Of a DNA stretch of 64,000 nt, positions 53,362-60,748 are shown piece by piece. The stretch lies in the NCBI RefSeq assembly GCF_030651995.1, contig NZ_JAUSBN010000007.1, positions 1 through 64,000 on the forward strand, given 5' to 3'. Numbering within the stretch: the stretch's first letter is position 1; every line of letters begins with the position of its first letter. The stretch is from Reyranella sp. GTDB lineage: Bacteria > Pseudomonadota > Alphaproteobacteria > Reyranellales > Reyranellaceae. The notes beneath the pieces are model-generated. The model had not been told where the DNA came from and searched no databases. It saw only the letters and a list, made by a program, of their open reading frames with translations. Both the position numbers and the translations under genes were made by a program.

Positions 53362-54851
53362 GCGCGCCGCCCGATCGTCATGCCATCCTCGGCAGCGGCG
53401 AGCTGGGTGGCGAAGCGGAAGTCGGCCTCGAAGGCGGCATGGATCCGGTAGAGCGGCTCGCCCCGCTCCACGGGATCGCCGATGCGCTTGAACAGATCGA
53501 CGCCCGCACCCTTGTCCATCGGCGCACCGGCAAGACGGGCGACGCGCGCCAGGCGGAGGCAGTCGATCGCCGTCACGACCCCGTCCTCGGTGGCCGGTAC
53601 GTCATGGGTGAGCGTGCCGAGGCTGGTCGCCTGCGGGGGAGCCCCCTGGGCCGCGATCAGCCGTCGCATCTTCGCGAGCGCCGCGCCGCTGTGGAGCAGC
53701 TCGCGGGCCCGCACGATCCCCTGGCCGCCGCGCAGCGCAGGATCGAACTCGAGCACGTGGCCGGCCAGCAACACGGCCCGCTCCTCCAGGTCGCGCGGCG
53801 CATCGGGATGTCGCTCCAGCACCTGCATGACGTCGCGGGCCTCGAGCCACGGGCCGATGCCGCGGCCAATCGGCTGGCTGCCGTCGGTCGCCAGGACGGT
53901 CGTATTGATTCCGACCTGGTCCGACACGTACTCGAAGAGCTTGCGCAGCCTGACGAATCGCTCGCGGTCCCGCAGTTTCGCCGTGGGTCCGACCGGCAGA
54001 TCGAGGACGAGATGCGTGGATCCCGCCGCCAGCTTCTTCGACAGGATCGAGGCGACCATCTGTTCGGGCGTGTCGATCGCCAGCGGCCGTTCGACCGATA
54101 TCAGGACATCGTCTGCCGGAGAGAGGTTGGCGTGGCCACCCCACACCAGGCAGCCTTTCTCGGCGGCCACAATCTCGTGCATCTCGTCGGAACCGACATC
54201 GACCCTCGCCAGCACTTCCATCGTGTCGGCAGTACCGGCCGGCGAGGTGATCGCGCGCGACGACGTCTTGGGAATGGTGAGGCCGTGCGCGGCCACGATC
54301 GGGACGACGATCATGGAGGTCCGGTTTCCCGGGATGCCGCCGATGCAGTGCTTGTCCACGACCATGTCGATGGGCCAGGACAAGCGGCCCCCGACGGCCG
54401 CCATCGCCCGGGTCATCGAGAGCACCTCGGGTGCCGTCGTGAAGCGTGCGCCGGCGATCAGGAAGGCCGCGATCTCCATCTTTGAATAGCGATGCGCGGC
54501 GAGGTCACGCGCGATTTCCTGATAGGCGGCAGGACCGAGCTCGGCACCGTCGATCTTGGCACGGACATGGTCGAGGCTGGGAGGCGGTCCCGCCTGGGCG
54601 ATCTCGACCGCCGTTCCCTCGGGAAGGCCGAGCTGGCGATAGGCGAGTTCCGACAGGCCGAGCTCGTCGGTCGCCATGATCGACTCGTCGTCGACGATGT
54701 TCAACGTGGCGACGATGCGGCGGCCGCCACCCCAGATCTCGATCCGGGCAAGAGCCACGAACTCCTGAGCGCGATAAGGCTCGCAGCGGCGTGCGAGGAA
54801 GGCGACGGTCTCCTGGCAGGCGTCGATCCCGAGCTTGCGGACCTTGAGCAT
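53358..54851 (-). CDS. AMP/NMP phosphorylase (thymidine phosphorylase family, archaeal-type)
   Basis: 497 residues, starting MLKVRKLGIDACQETVAFL at the ATG 54851. Core block DKHCIGGIPGNRTSMIVVPIVAAHGLTIPKTSSRAITSPAGTADTMEVL is the signature of the group, which phosphorolyses NMPs to ribose 1,5-bisphosphate plus base, as opposed to bacterial DeoA (about 440 residues). The longer N-terminal extension fits the ~500-residue archaeal-type class. No ribose-1,5-bisphosphate isomerase or RuBisCO gene is in the window. Coupled by ATGA to the RNase gene; 5 bp after the YqjE-like gene. Confidence 0.87.
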   Translation of the reverse strand: MLKVRKLGIDACQETVAFLARRCEPYRAQEFVALARIEIWGGGRRIVATLNIVDDESIMATDELGLSELAYRQLGLPEGTAVEIAQAGPPPSLDHVRAKIDGAELGPAAYQEIARDLAAHRYSKMEIAAFLIAGARFTTAPEVLSMTRAMAAVGGRLSWPIDMVVDKHCIGGIPGNRTSMIVVPIVAAHGLTIPKTSSRAITSPAGTADTMEVLARVDVGSDEMHEIVAAEKGCLVWGGHANLSPADDVLISVERPLAIDTPEQMVASILSKKLAAGSTHLVLDLPVGPTAKLRDRERFVRLRKLFEYVSDQVGINTTVLATDGSQPIGRGIGPWLEARDVMQVLERHPDAPRDLEERAVLLAGHVLEFDPALRGGQGIVRARELLHSGAALAKMRRLIAAQGAPPQATSLGTLTHDVPATEDGVVTAIDCLRLARVARLAGAPMDKGAGVDLFKRIGDPVERGEPLYRIHAAFEADFRFATQLAAAEDGMTIGRRA

Positions 54852-54856
54852 GAACC

Positions 54857-55144
54857 CTAGCGACGGCGCATCTGAGCGACCAGCGCCGCGGTCAGGCCCG
54901 CGACCAGGTAAAAGCAGCCGACGATCAGGGGGGCATAGACATCGCCAACCGACACCATGATCGCACGATAGGCCGACAGGGTCAGGAAAGCGAGGCTGAC
55001 GGCCAGCAGCAAGCCGACCAGAACGTAGGCCGCCACGGTGGCCGCGAGGCGCCGCCCGGACGCGACGAGGACGCCGGCGCCCAGGGTCGCGGCCGACCGG
55101 ACCAGGGCGACCAGCAAGGTTCCGGTTTCCGACGCAACGCTCAT
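54857..55144 (-). CDS. YqjE-like membrane protein (holin-superfamily-III fold)
   Basis: 95 residues with two hydrophobic helices at about 31-55 and 66-88 (VAAYVLVGLLLAVSLAFLTL; LIVGCFYLVAGLTAALVAQ). Proteins of this kind are often labelled phage holin, but paired with a DUF883 gene they match the YqjD-YqjE operon of enterobacteria; lysis is unlikely. Overlaps the upstream DUF883 stop by 4 bp (ATGA) and lies 5 bp before the phosphorylase gene. Confidence 0.75.
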   Translation of the reverse strand: MSVASETGTLLVALVRSAATLGAGVLVASGRRLAATVAAYVLVGLLLAVSLAFLTLSAYRAIMVSVGDVYAPLIVGCFYLVAGLTAALVAQMRRR

Positions 55145-55476
55145 TTGCGCCGCACGAGCAGCGCCAGCACGAAGCCGGCGGCTGTGGCCAGCCCGAGGGC
55201 GGCGAGCGGCTTGCGCCGGACGATGTCGGCAAGTCCTTCCTGCCCCGCATCCACCGCTTGCGCCGCGCCCTTCGCCTTGTCGACCCATTCGTCGGCCAGC
55301 AGGGCCGCGCGCGCCAGCAGTTCCCGCGCCGCTTCAGCCGCCGCGGTGGCGGCCTCCGTACCCTCGCTCTGCGCGGCACGGGCAATGGCGGCGGACGCCT
55401 GGTCGAGATGTTCACGCAGAGCTGCAGCCTCCGTCCCGAGGTAGCCGAACCTGTCCTTGGAAGTGCACTTGGTCAT
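55141..55476 (-). CDS. DUF883 family protein, YqjD/ElaB-like
   Basis: 111 residues. A long Ala/Glu-rich helix (about 15-85) ends in a C-terminal membrane anchor (ALGLATAAGFVLALL) with basic tail VRRK. YqjD and ElaB of E. coli tether ribosomes to the inner membrane in stationary phase; the same is inferred here. Strong ribosome-binding site (GAGGGG) upstream. First gene of an operon under a perfect FixK-type box centred about 55 bp upstream. Confidence 0.85.
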   Translation of the reverse strand: MTKCTSKDRFGYLGTEAAALREHLDQASAAIARAAQSEGTEAATAAAEAARELLARAALLADEWVDKAKGAAQAVDAGQEGLADIVRRKPLAALGLATAAGFVLALLVRRK

Positions 55477-55524
55477 GAGAATTCCCCTCTACGGGAAAGA
55501 TCATCGGCGAAGGCCGGTTCCGCT

Positions 55525-55538
55525 TTGACCTGAGTCAA
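55525..55538. promoter_or_regulatory. FNR/FixK-type box o, perfect
   Basis: TTGAC-CTGA-GTCAA, perfect inverted repeat of the half site. Centred 55 bp upstream of the YqjD-like start (55476) and 40 bp from the small zinc-like protein on the other strand, so it may serve both. Confidence 0.8.
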
Positions 55539-55571
55539 AGCGCATCGAGGGTGCGGAGACAAAATGACATC

Positions 55572-55787
55572 GTGCGCACGTTCGTCTTCCGCTGCCCGAC
55601 CACGGGCTACAATGTCCAGGGCCGCTACGAAGGCGGCACGGGTCCCCTGCCCGCGTTCGTCGGGCAGCACTGCCTCGCCTGTAACGGGCTGCACGTCGTG
55701 GATCCGCGGACCGGAAAAGGAATGAGCGAATTGCGCGCTGTCGCAGCGCGCCGGCAGTCGTCTGACCCGACATCGTCCAACGATTGA
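55572..55787 (+). CDS. Small cysteine-motif protein, probable zinc binder
   Basis: 71 residues from a GTG at 55572 (a longer start at 55551 is possible). Cys in FRCPTTGYNVQG and the pair Cys-x2-Cys in GQHCLACNGLHVVDPRTG recall a widespread family of short alphaproteobacterial proteins. Only three cysteines are conserved here (with His nearby), so zinc binding is possible, not proven. Function unknown. It faces the YqjD operon across box o. Confidence 0.6.
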   Translation: MRTFVFRCPTTGYNVQGRYEGGTGPLPAFVGQHCLACNGLHVVDPRTGKGMSELRAVAARRQSSDPTSSND

Positions 55788-55797
55788 CCTGAATCAA
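55784..55797. promoter_or_regulatory. FNR/FixK-type box p
   Basis: TTGAC-CTGA-ATCAA, a full match to TTGAY-N4-RTCAA. Centred 62 bp upstream of the gene at 55853; it overlaps the stop region of the preceding small protein. Confidence 0.78.
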
Positions 55798-55852
55798 CGC
55801 GTCGCCGCGCACGCCGACGCAGGATATCGCCACATTATCACCGGGAGAAATC

Positions 55853-56266
55853 ATGACTCACAGTCACGCCATCGTCTGGATGGACAGCAAGGAAGCCCAC
55901 GTGTTCCGCTTCAACGCCGACGATGTGGAGCGCGAGACCATCAAGGCCCACAGCCCGTTCCGCAAGGTACACCACAAGGCAGGCGTCATCGGCGCGGGCC
56001 ACGCGGCTCTCGACGTGAGCTTCCTCGATCATATCGTCGATGCTGTCCGCGGCACCGAGGAGTGGCTTCTGGTCGGCCCGGCGCAGGCCAAGCAGGACCT
56101 CGTCCGGCATCTCGACAAACATCTGCCGCACGTCAAGAAGACCCTCGTCGGTGTCGAGGCGATGGATCACCCGACCGACGGAGAGCTGCTCGCCTACGCG
56201 CGGCGGTCGTTCAAGGCGATCGATCGACTGCGGCCCAACGCCCCGGTCGGGGCCGTTTCTCACTGA
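55853..56266 (+). CDS. Small eRF1/host-attachment-like protein (annotated elsewhere as translational machinery protein)
   Basis: 137 residues, start supported by GGGAGA. HAIVWMDSKEAHVFRF at the start and EEWLLVGPAQAKQDLVRHLDKHLPHVKKTLVGVEAMDHPTDGELLAYARRSF in character recall the domain-3-like fold of eRF1 relatives. The role is unknown; a ribosome link is only suggested by related names. It follows a strong FixK-type box. Its N-terminal region also resembles the host-attachment protein at 28998, hinting at shared ancestry at the family level. Confidence 0.65.
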   Translation: MTHSHAIVWMDSKEAHVFRFNADDVERETIKAHSPFRKVHHKAGVIGAGHAALDVSFLDHIVDAVRGTEEWLLVGPAQAKQDLVRHLDKHLPHVKKTLVGVEAMDHPTDGELLAYARRSFKAIDRLRPNAPVGAVSH

Positions 56267-56291
56267 GCATCGCGCAGGCAAGGAGGGTGCG

Positions 56292-56438
56292 ATGAGCGAT
56301 ATCCCGATCTACTTCCTGCTGCTCGCCTGCGGCTCGTTCATGCTGCTGGGCGTTTCCGTGGCCTCGGCGACCGCGCAGTACCTGCGGTCGCACCAGCCGA
56401 AAGCCGCGACCGTCGTGAAGCGGCCAGCCAATCGCTGA
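56292..56438 (+). CDS. Small single-helix membrane protein
   Basis: 48 residues from the ATG at 56292, preceded by an AGGAGGG site. One hydrophobic helix (about 5-30: IYFLLLACGSFMLLGVSVASA) and a basic tail. It lies 25 bp after the eRF1-like gene, probably the same transcript. No family recognised; this length is typical of accessory subunits of membrane complexes. Confidence 0.6.
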   Translation: MSDIPIYFLLLACGSFMLLGVSVASATAQYLRSHQPKAATVVKRPANR

Positions 56439-56470
56439 CCGGTGAAAGAAAATGACGGGCTGAATTTCCT

Positions 56471-56505
56471 GGAGGAACCGCGGAGGGCAGGTCGCTCCGC
56501 GATTC
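56471..56505. terminator. Hairpin between convergent genes
   Basis: GGAACCGCGGAG and CTCCGCGATTCC form a stem (4 + 6 bp with one internal mismatch pair) around a 9-nt loop, located between the convergent small membrane gene and the FNR-family regulator. There is no clear T-run. It could end transcripts from either side. Confidence 0.4.
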
Positions 56506-56518
56506 CCGGTCGTCCGGA

Positions 56519-57199
56519 TCAGGCGTCGAGCTTGCGCAAGGCGGCCATGTTGCACAGATCGACCGACCGGCTGCCGGCCTGCAGGCGGATCAGGCCCTGG
56601 CGTGCGAAACAGGTCAGCGTCCGCGACACCGTCTCGATCGTAAGGCCGAGATGGTCGGCGATGTCGGAACGCTGCATCGGCAGCTCGACATGCTCGTCGT
56701 CACTGGAAATGCGCTTGGCCATGTCGAGCAGGAAGGTCGCGATCTTCTCCTGGGCGGTCTTGCGACCGAGCAGAAGCATGTGGTCCTGGGCGCGGCCGAG
56801 GCACTTCATCATCGACGCGAGCACCTGGTTGGCAAAGGCCGGATCGGCGGCCGTGAGTTCGGCAAGGCGAGAGCGGCGGAAGGCCACGAGGGTGGCGTCG
56901 CCCAGCGCTTCGGCCGTGAAGCGGTGCTCGGCCCCGGCTTCCAGGCCGAAGATGTCGCCCGGCAGGTGGAAGGCATCGATCTGCCGGCGACCGTCGCTCA
57001 GCAGCTTGCAGGTCCGGATCGAGCCCGACACCACCTTGTAAAAATAGTCCGCCGGATCGCCTTCGGCGAACAGCTCCTCGCCTTTCGCCAGCATCCGCGG
57101 CTGGCCCGCCGTCGGAGTACCGGCAGGCTGCATGTTGGCAGCTCCACGCAGGGCGACGGCAGCAGGAATACGGGCAGAAATCGCTGAATTCGTATGCAT
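56519..57199 (-). CDS. CRP/FNR family regulator, FixK-type
   Basis: 226 residues. A cyclic-nucleotide-binding-like beta-roll (about 37-120) and dimer helix precede a helix-turn-helix whose recognition helix reads LTIETVSRTL, with Glu189, Ser192 and Arg193, the residues that in FNR/FixK contact TTGAT half sites. The N-terminus has no cysteine, so it cannot hold the FNR iron-sulfur cluster; it is FixK-like and would be controlled by its own expression, most simply through FixLJ. It is the natural candidate to bind the 17 boxes in this island. No box was seen upstream of itself. Confidence 0.92.
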   Translation of the reverse strand: MHTNSAISARIPAAVALRGAANMQPAGTPTAGQPRMLAKGEELFAEGDPADYFYKVVSGSIRTCKLLSDGRRQIDAFHLPGDIFGLEAGAEHRFTAEALGDATLVAFRRSRLAELTAADPAFANQVLASMMKCLGRAQDHMLLLGRKTAQEKIATFLLDMAKRISSDDEHVELPMQRSDIADHLGLTIETVSRTLTCFARQGLIRLQAGSRSVDLCNMAALRKLDA

Positions 57200-57286
57200 G
57201 GCTGGCTCCCGACTGGGTGTCTTTGACGGACACAGGGATAGGGCCCGGGCGGGCGGCCGACCATTTGGGTCTTGAACTAAGGGATT

Positions 57287-58276
57287 CTACGTAGGCCGCT
57301 GGCCGTCGGCCGGGGTCACGAGGTCCTCCAGAACACCCGCGAACAGCCGGTATTTGACCCCGACGACGGCCAGTTCGCGGGCCCAGTTCACGATGTCTCC
57401 CCAGGGGTCGTTGAGCTTTCCGAGCCCCGCCACCACCGCGACCACGGTTCCCACCTCGATCGTTCCTTGCAGGACCTGCCAGCCGCCGAAACAAAGCGCG
57501 GAGGCCACGGCCAGGTGATGCATCATGTTCATCAGCAGGTTCATCGTGAACTTGATCCTGTAGATGCCCATGTTCAGCGTGAACACGCGCTCGATCGGGT
57601 CCTGCGTCCAGCCCCAGCCGATGCGCCCGCCCGGGCCCCCGCGACCTGCGATGCGGCTCACCAGCCCGCCGCTGATGCCGCGCTTGACCAGGATGCGCGA
57701 CTGGGCGCGCCGGTTGATGGCACGTTGCAGAAGAGGAACGAAGAAGACCTGCGGCAGGAAGAAGACGAGGCCCAGAAGCGCCATGCGCCAGTCGAGATAG
57801 AGCATGTAGACGATGACGCTCGCCAGCACGCCGCCCTGCAGCAGCGGCTCGGACAGGCTGACGCCGGTGAAGCCGCCGATCGGTTCGGCCTCCTCGAGCA
57901 CCATGGAAATCTCGATGCCGGCTTCCTCGCCGCTGACGTCCCGCCTGGCCCGGTCGGCATATTCTCCGACCAGGCTGCGCAGGCGGCGCACCGAATCCTC
58001 GGCGACCCATCCGCGATACACGTTGAGGCAGAGCTTCAAGGCCTGCTCGGAAAGCACGACGCCGACATAAGCGGCGGCCAGCCACAGCACGGTCTCGAAG
58101 GCGCCGCGGTCTACCAGGACATTGATCACACGACGCTGCAGCTCCAGGGGAACAGCGCTCAGCAGGAAGACGAGGACCGACAGGACGGCCAGGGCTGCCT
58201 GATGGCGCCCCGACGAGCGGAGAACGAAGCCGAGGATCGTCGCTGGCATCGGCGCATGGTTGTCAGGGCCCGTCAT
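57287..58276 (-). CDS. ABC exporter-type membrane domain without ATPase domain
   Basis: 329 residues. The fold resembles the type-I exporter membrane domain (ABC_membrane): LELQRRVINVLVDRGAF, LYRGWVAEDSVRRLRSLV, DWRMALLGLVFFLPQVFFVPLLQRAINRR and a final region AVASALCFGGWQVLQGTIEVGTVVA. It ends at the place where the nucleotide-binding domain would begin; no Walker A or signature motif exists. It overlaps the receiver gene by 14 bp, so it is translated with the FixLJ operon. A sensory or accessory role is possible but unsupported. Confidence 0.78.
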   Translation of the reverse strand: MTGPDNHAPMPATILGFVLRSSGRHQAALAVLSVLVFLLSAVPLELQRRVINVLVDRGAFETVLWLAAAYVGVVLSEQALKLCLNVYRGWVAEDSVRRLRSLVGEYADRARRDVSGEEAGIEISMVLEEAEPIGGFTGVSLSEPLLQGGVLASVIVYMLYLDWRMALLGLVFFLPQVFFVPLLQRAINRRAQSRILVKRGISGGLVSRIAGRGGPGGRIGWGWTQDPIERVFTLNMGIYRIKFTMNLLMNMMHHLAVASALCFGGWQVLQGTIEVGTVVAVVAGLGKLNDPWGDIVNWARELAVVGVKYRLFAGVLEDLVTPADGQRPT

Positions 58277-58634
58277 CCAGGACTCGCCTGATGCTGCCGA
58301 CCAGATCGGAGAGCGGCTTCTCCAGTACGTCCCTGATCCCCAGACCGGACGCCCGGTCGCGCAGGGACCGGGTCACCCGGCCGCTGATCAGGAGGACAGG
58401 CAAGGCAACGCCCCGGTTCCGCAGCCGCTCCACGAGTTCGAGCCCGTCGATCTCGGGCATCCGGTAGTCGATGACGAGGCATCCGTCAGCCGGCAGGTCG
58501 GTCTCGGCCAGAAGGGCCTCCGGGGTCGGATAGAGCCGGACGCTGAACCCCTCCATCTCGAGCGAGAACTTGAGGGCGTTGCGCACGGCCGCATCGTCGT
58601 CGACGAGCAGAATGACATCGGGAGCCTTCGACAT
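58263..58634 (-). CDS. Stand-alone receiver domain protein
   Basis: 123 residues from the ATG at 58634. Asp56 (CLVIDYRMPEIDG) with Asp12-Asp13-Asp14 and Lys in EKPLSDL form a complete phosphoacceptor site; no output domain. It lies 50 bp after fixJ on the same strand and may act as a phosphate sink or competitor for FixL, as FixT-like or receiver-only proteins do in other species; that role is inference. Confidence 0.9.
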   Translation of the reverse strand: MSKAPDVILLVDDDAAVRNALKFSLEMEGFSVRLYPTPEALLAETDLPADGCLVIDYRMPEIDGLELVERLRNRGVALPVLLISGRVTRSLRDRASGLGIRDVLEKPLSDLVGSIRRVLDDGP

Positions 58635-58684
58635 GCAGCAAAGTCGCCCGCGGGGCGCGGAACCGCGTTGATCCAGCGCAAATT

Positions 58685-59296
58685 CTAGGAGTCTCCCTCG
58701 GCCAGGAGGACCATGCGGACCAATTCGGAAAGGCTGTCGGCCTGCATCTTGGTCATCACGTTCGCGCGATAGACCTCGACCGTGCGGGCGCTGATGCCGA
58801 GGTCGTAAGCGATCACCTTGTTCGCCTTGCCAGCGGCGAGCCCCCGCAGGACGTCGCGTTCCCGACCGGACAGGGCGTCCAGGCGCTTGCGGATCGCCAC
58901 GATGCGGTCCTCGCGCTCGCGGTTGCGGGAATGGCTGTCGAGGGCAGATCTGATCGCGGAGAGAAGGGTTTCGTCGTCGAACGGCTTTTCGATGAAGTCG
59001 ACGGCCCCGGCCTTCATGGCCTCCACTGCCATGGGCACGTCGCCGTGGCCCGTCATGACGATCACGGGAAAGCCGGCATTCAGGTCGACAAGACGACGCT
59101 GCAGCTCCAGCCCGTCCATCTCGGGCATGCGGATATCGGTGACCACGCAACCTGGCTGAGCATCCGGCAGGGCTTTCAGGAACGCGACCGCGGACTCGTG
59201 CACGCGCACAGCGAGGCCGGCCGTGCTGAGCAGGAAGGCGAGCGACTGCCGGACGTCGACATCATCGTCGATCACGTGAACGACCTGGCTAGGCAT
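58685..59296 (-). CDS. fixJ: FixJ-type response regulator
   Basis: 203 residues. Receiver with Asp54 (VVTDIRMPEMDGLEL), Lys in EKPFDDETLL, linker, and LuxR-type helix-turn-helix (LSGRERDVLRGLAAGKANKVIAYDLGISARTVEVYRANVMTKM). Sequence and length match FixJ. Its start overlaps the fixL stop by 8 bp. FixJ activates fixK and nifA-type promoters in rhizobia. Confidence 0.93.
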   Translation of the reverse strand: MPSQVVHVIDDDVDVRQSLAFLLSTAGLAVRVHESAVAFLKALPDAQPGCVVTDIRMPEMDGLELQRRLVDLNAGFPVIVMTGHGDVPMAVEAMKAGAVDFIEKPFDDETLLSAIRSALDSHSRNREREDRIVAIRKRLDALSGRERDVLRGLAAGKANKVIAYDLGISARTVEVYRANVMTKMQADSLSELVRMVLLAEGDS

Positions 59297-60443
59297 CCTC
59301 GTTCTCCCGATCGTGTGGCGCCGCGCGCAGGGTGAAGTGGAAGATCGTGCCGCCCTCCGGAGGCGATTCCACCCAGATCTTGCCGCCATGCGCCTCGACG
59401 ATCGTACGGCAGATCGACAGGCCGAGCCCCATGCCCTTGCGCTTTGTCGTGACGAAGGGTTGGAAGAGCTGCCTCGCCACCTCTGGCGCAAGACCCGACC
59501 CGGTGTCGGCGACGGTCACCTCGACCTGTTCATCGGGCCCACCCGCGGTGGCGATGTCGAGCCGGCGGACCGCACCGCCCTCGCTCATCACGTCTATGGC
59601 GTTGCGCATCAGGTTGACGAGCACCTGCTGGATCTGGATCCGGTCGGCCAGGACAAGATCGGCGTCGGGATCGAGCCTGAACGTGACCGCAATGCCGTGT
59701 TCCCTCGTACCGACGAGCGCGAGCGTGCTGGCATCCTCGATCAGTTTCGGAAGACTCTCGATCCGCCGCTCGCTCTCCCCGCGCGCCACGAATTCGCGCA
59801 GGCGACGGATGATCTGTCCGGCCCGCAGGGCCTGGTCGGCGGCTTTGGAGACCGCATCGCGAAGCATCTCGACATTCTCGCCCTCCATCCGTTCCAGCAG
59901 GCGGCGCGAGCCCTTGAGATAGTTGCTGATGGCGGTCAGCGGCTGGTTGATCTCGTGCGCGAGTGTCGAGGCCATCTCGCCGAGCGCCGTGAACCGCGAC
60001 ATGTGGGTCACTTCCGATTGCAGCTCCTTCAGCCGGCCCTCGGTGAGCTGCTGGTCGGTCAGGTCACGGATGAATCCGGTGAAGTGGTGGCGGTCGCCGG
60101 CGCGGAGCTCGCCGACCGTGAGATGCATCGGGAACGTCGTTCCGTCCTTGCGCTGCCCCACCACGATGCGGCCGATTCCGATGATCCGGCGCTCGCCGGT
60201 CTCGAGATAGCGCCCGATATAGGCGTCGTGCTGCTCGCGATAGGGCGACGGCATCAGGAGGCTGACATTGTGGCCGCATGCTTCTTCCGCCCGGTAGCCG
60301 AACAGGCGCTCCGCGGTCGTGCTGAGCGATTCGATGCGGCCCCGCTCGTCGATGATGATCATGGCGTCGGGCACGGTCTGCAGGATGGACCGCAGGCGCG
60401 CTTCCGCCGCCTCGAGCGCAAGCGCGATCGACGGTTCGCTCAT
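59289..60443 (-). CDS. fixL: Oxygen-sensing heme-PAS histidine kinase FixL
   Basis: 384 residues, soluble. A PAS domain (about 10-130) holds His72 (EQHDAYIGRY), matching the heme-ligating histidine of Bradyrhizobium FixL, and Arg92 in IIGIGR, matching the distal arginine that answers oxygen binding. The kinase part has His163 (TLAHEINQPL), N-box NLMRNAIDV and GMGLGLSIC. It lacks the first PAS and the membrane region of other FixL proteins, so it is a compact cytoplasmic version. Oxygen sensing is inferred from the conserved heme residues. Coupled to fixJ by an 8-bp overlap. Confidence 0.92.
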   Translation of the reverse strand: MSEPSIALALEAAEARLRSILQTVPDAMIIIDERGRIESLSTTAERLFGYRAEEACGHNVSLLMPSPYREQHDAYIGRYLETGERRIIGIGRIVVGQRKDGTTFPMHLTVGELRAGDRHHFTGFIRDLTDQQLTEGRLKELQSEVTHMSRFTALGEMASTLAHEINQPLTAISNYLKGSRRLLERMEGENVEMLRDAVSKAADQALRAGQIIRRLREFVARGESERRIESLPKLIEDASTLALVGTREHGIAVTFRLDPDADLVLADRIQIQQVLVNLMRNAIDVMSEGGAVRRLDIATAGGPDEQVEVTVADTGSGLAPEVARQLFQPFVTTKRKGMGLGLSICRTIVEAHGGKIWVESPPEGGTIFHFTLRAAPHDRENEDA

Positions 60444-60519
60444 CGGGGCATCCGGCTCATCGGCGCATCACCATGACGGGTGCCTTATAGCACGCACCCA
60501 AGTGCCGGGGTCACCTCAA

Positions 60520-60735
60520 TCAGGGTCGGATGAAGGAGAGCGGCGCATCCTCGTCGAGATTGTCGATCGCTGCCGTCAGCTCCGCCGCGATGTCGTCGAT
60601 CGGCCGGCCCGACCGGAAGATGCGAATGGCCTCGGAGAGCAGGCAGCGCGCGACCACGTCGTCGGCAATGCCCTCCTTCGATGCCTCGGCCAGCGCTGCC
60701 TCGACGTGGCGGGAGACCATTTGGTAAGTGCTCAT
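60520..60735 (-). CDS. Small protein of unknown function
   Basis: 71 residues from the ATG at 60735. Predicted helical, with a positively charged start and acidic second half (ELTAAIDNLDEDAPLSFIRP). No family recognised. It starts 13 bp after hemN and belongs to the usp-hemN transcript, so it is likely co-expressed under low oxygen. Confidence 0.6.
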   Translation of the reverse strand: MSTYQMVSRHVEAALAEASKEGIADDVVARCLLSEAIRIFRSGRPIDDIAAELTAAIDNLDEDAPLSFIRP

Positions 60736-60748
60736 GACAGTTCCTTCT

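Noticed and set aside
54857-55144. Possible phage holin
   Set aside because: The two-helix protein is of a type often labelled holin, but its coupling to a DUF883 gene and the lack of any phage gene nearby fit YqjE instead.
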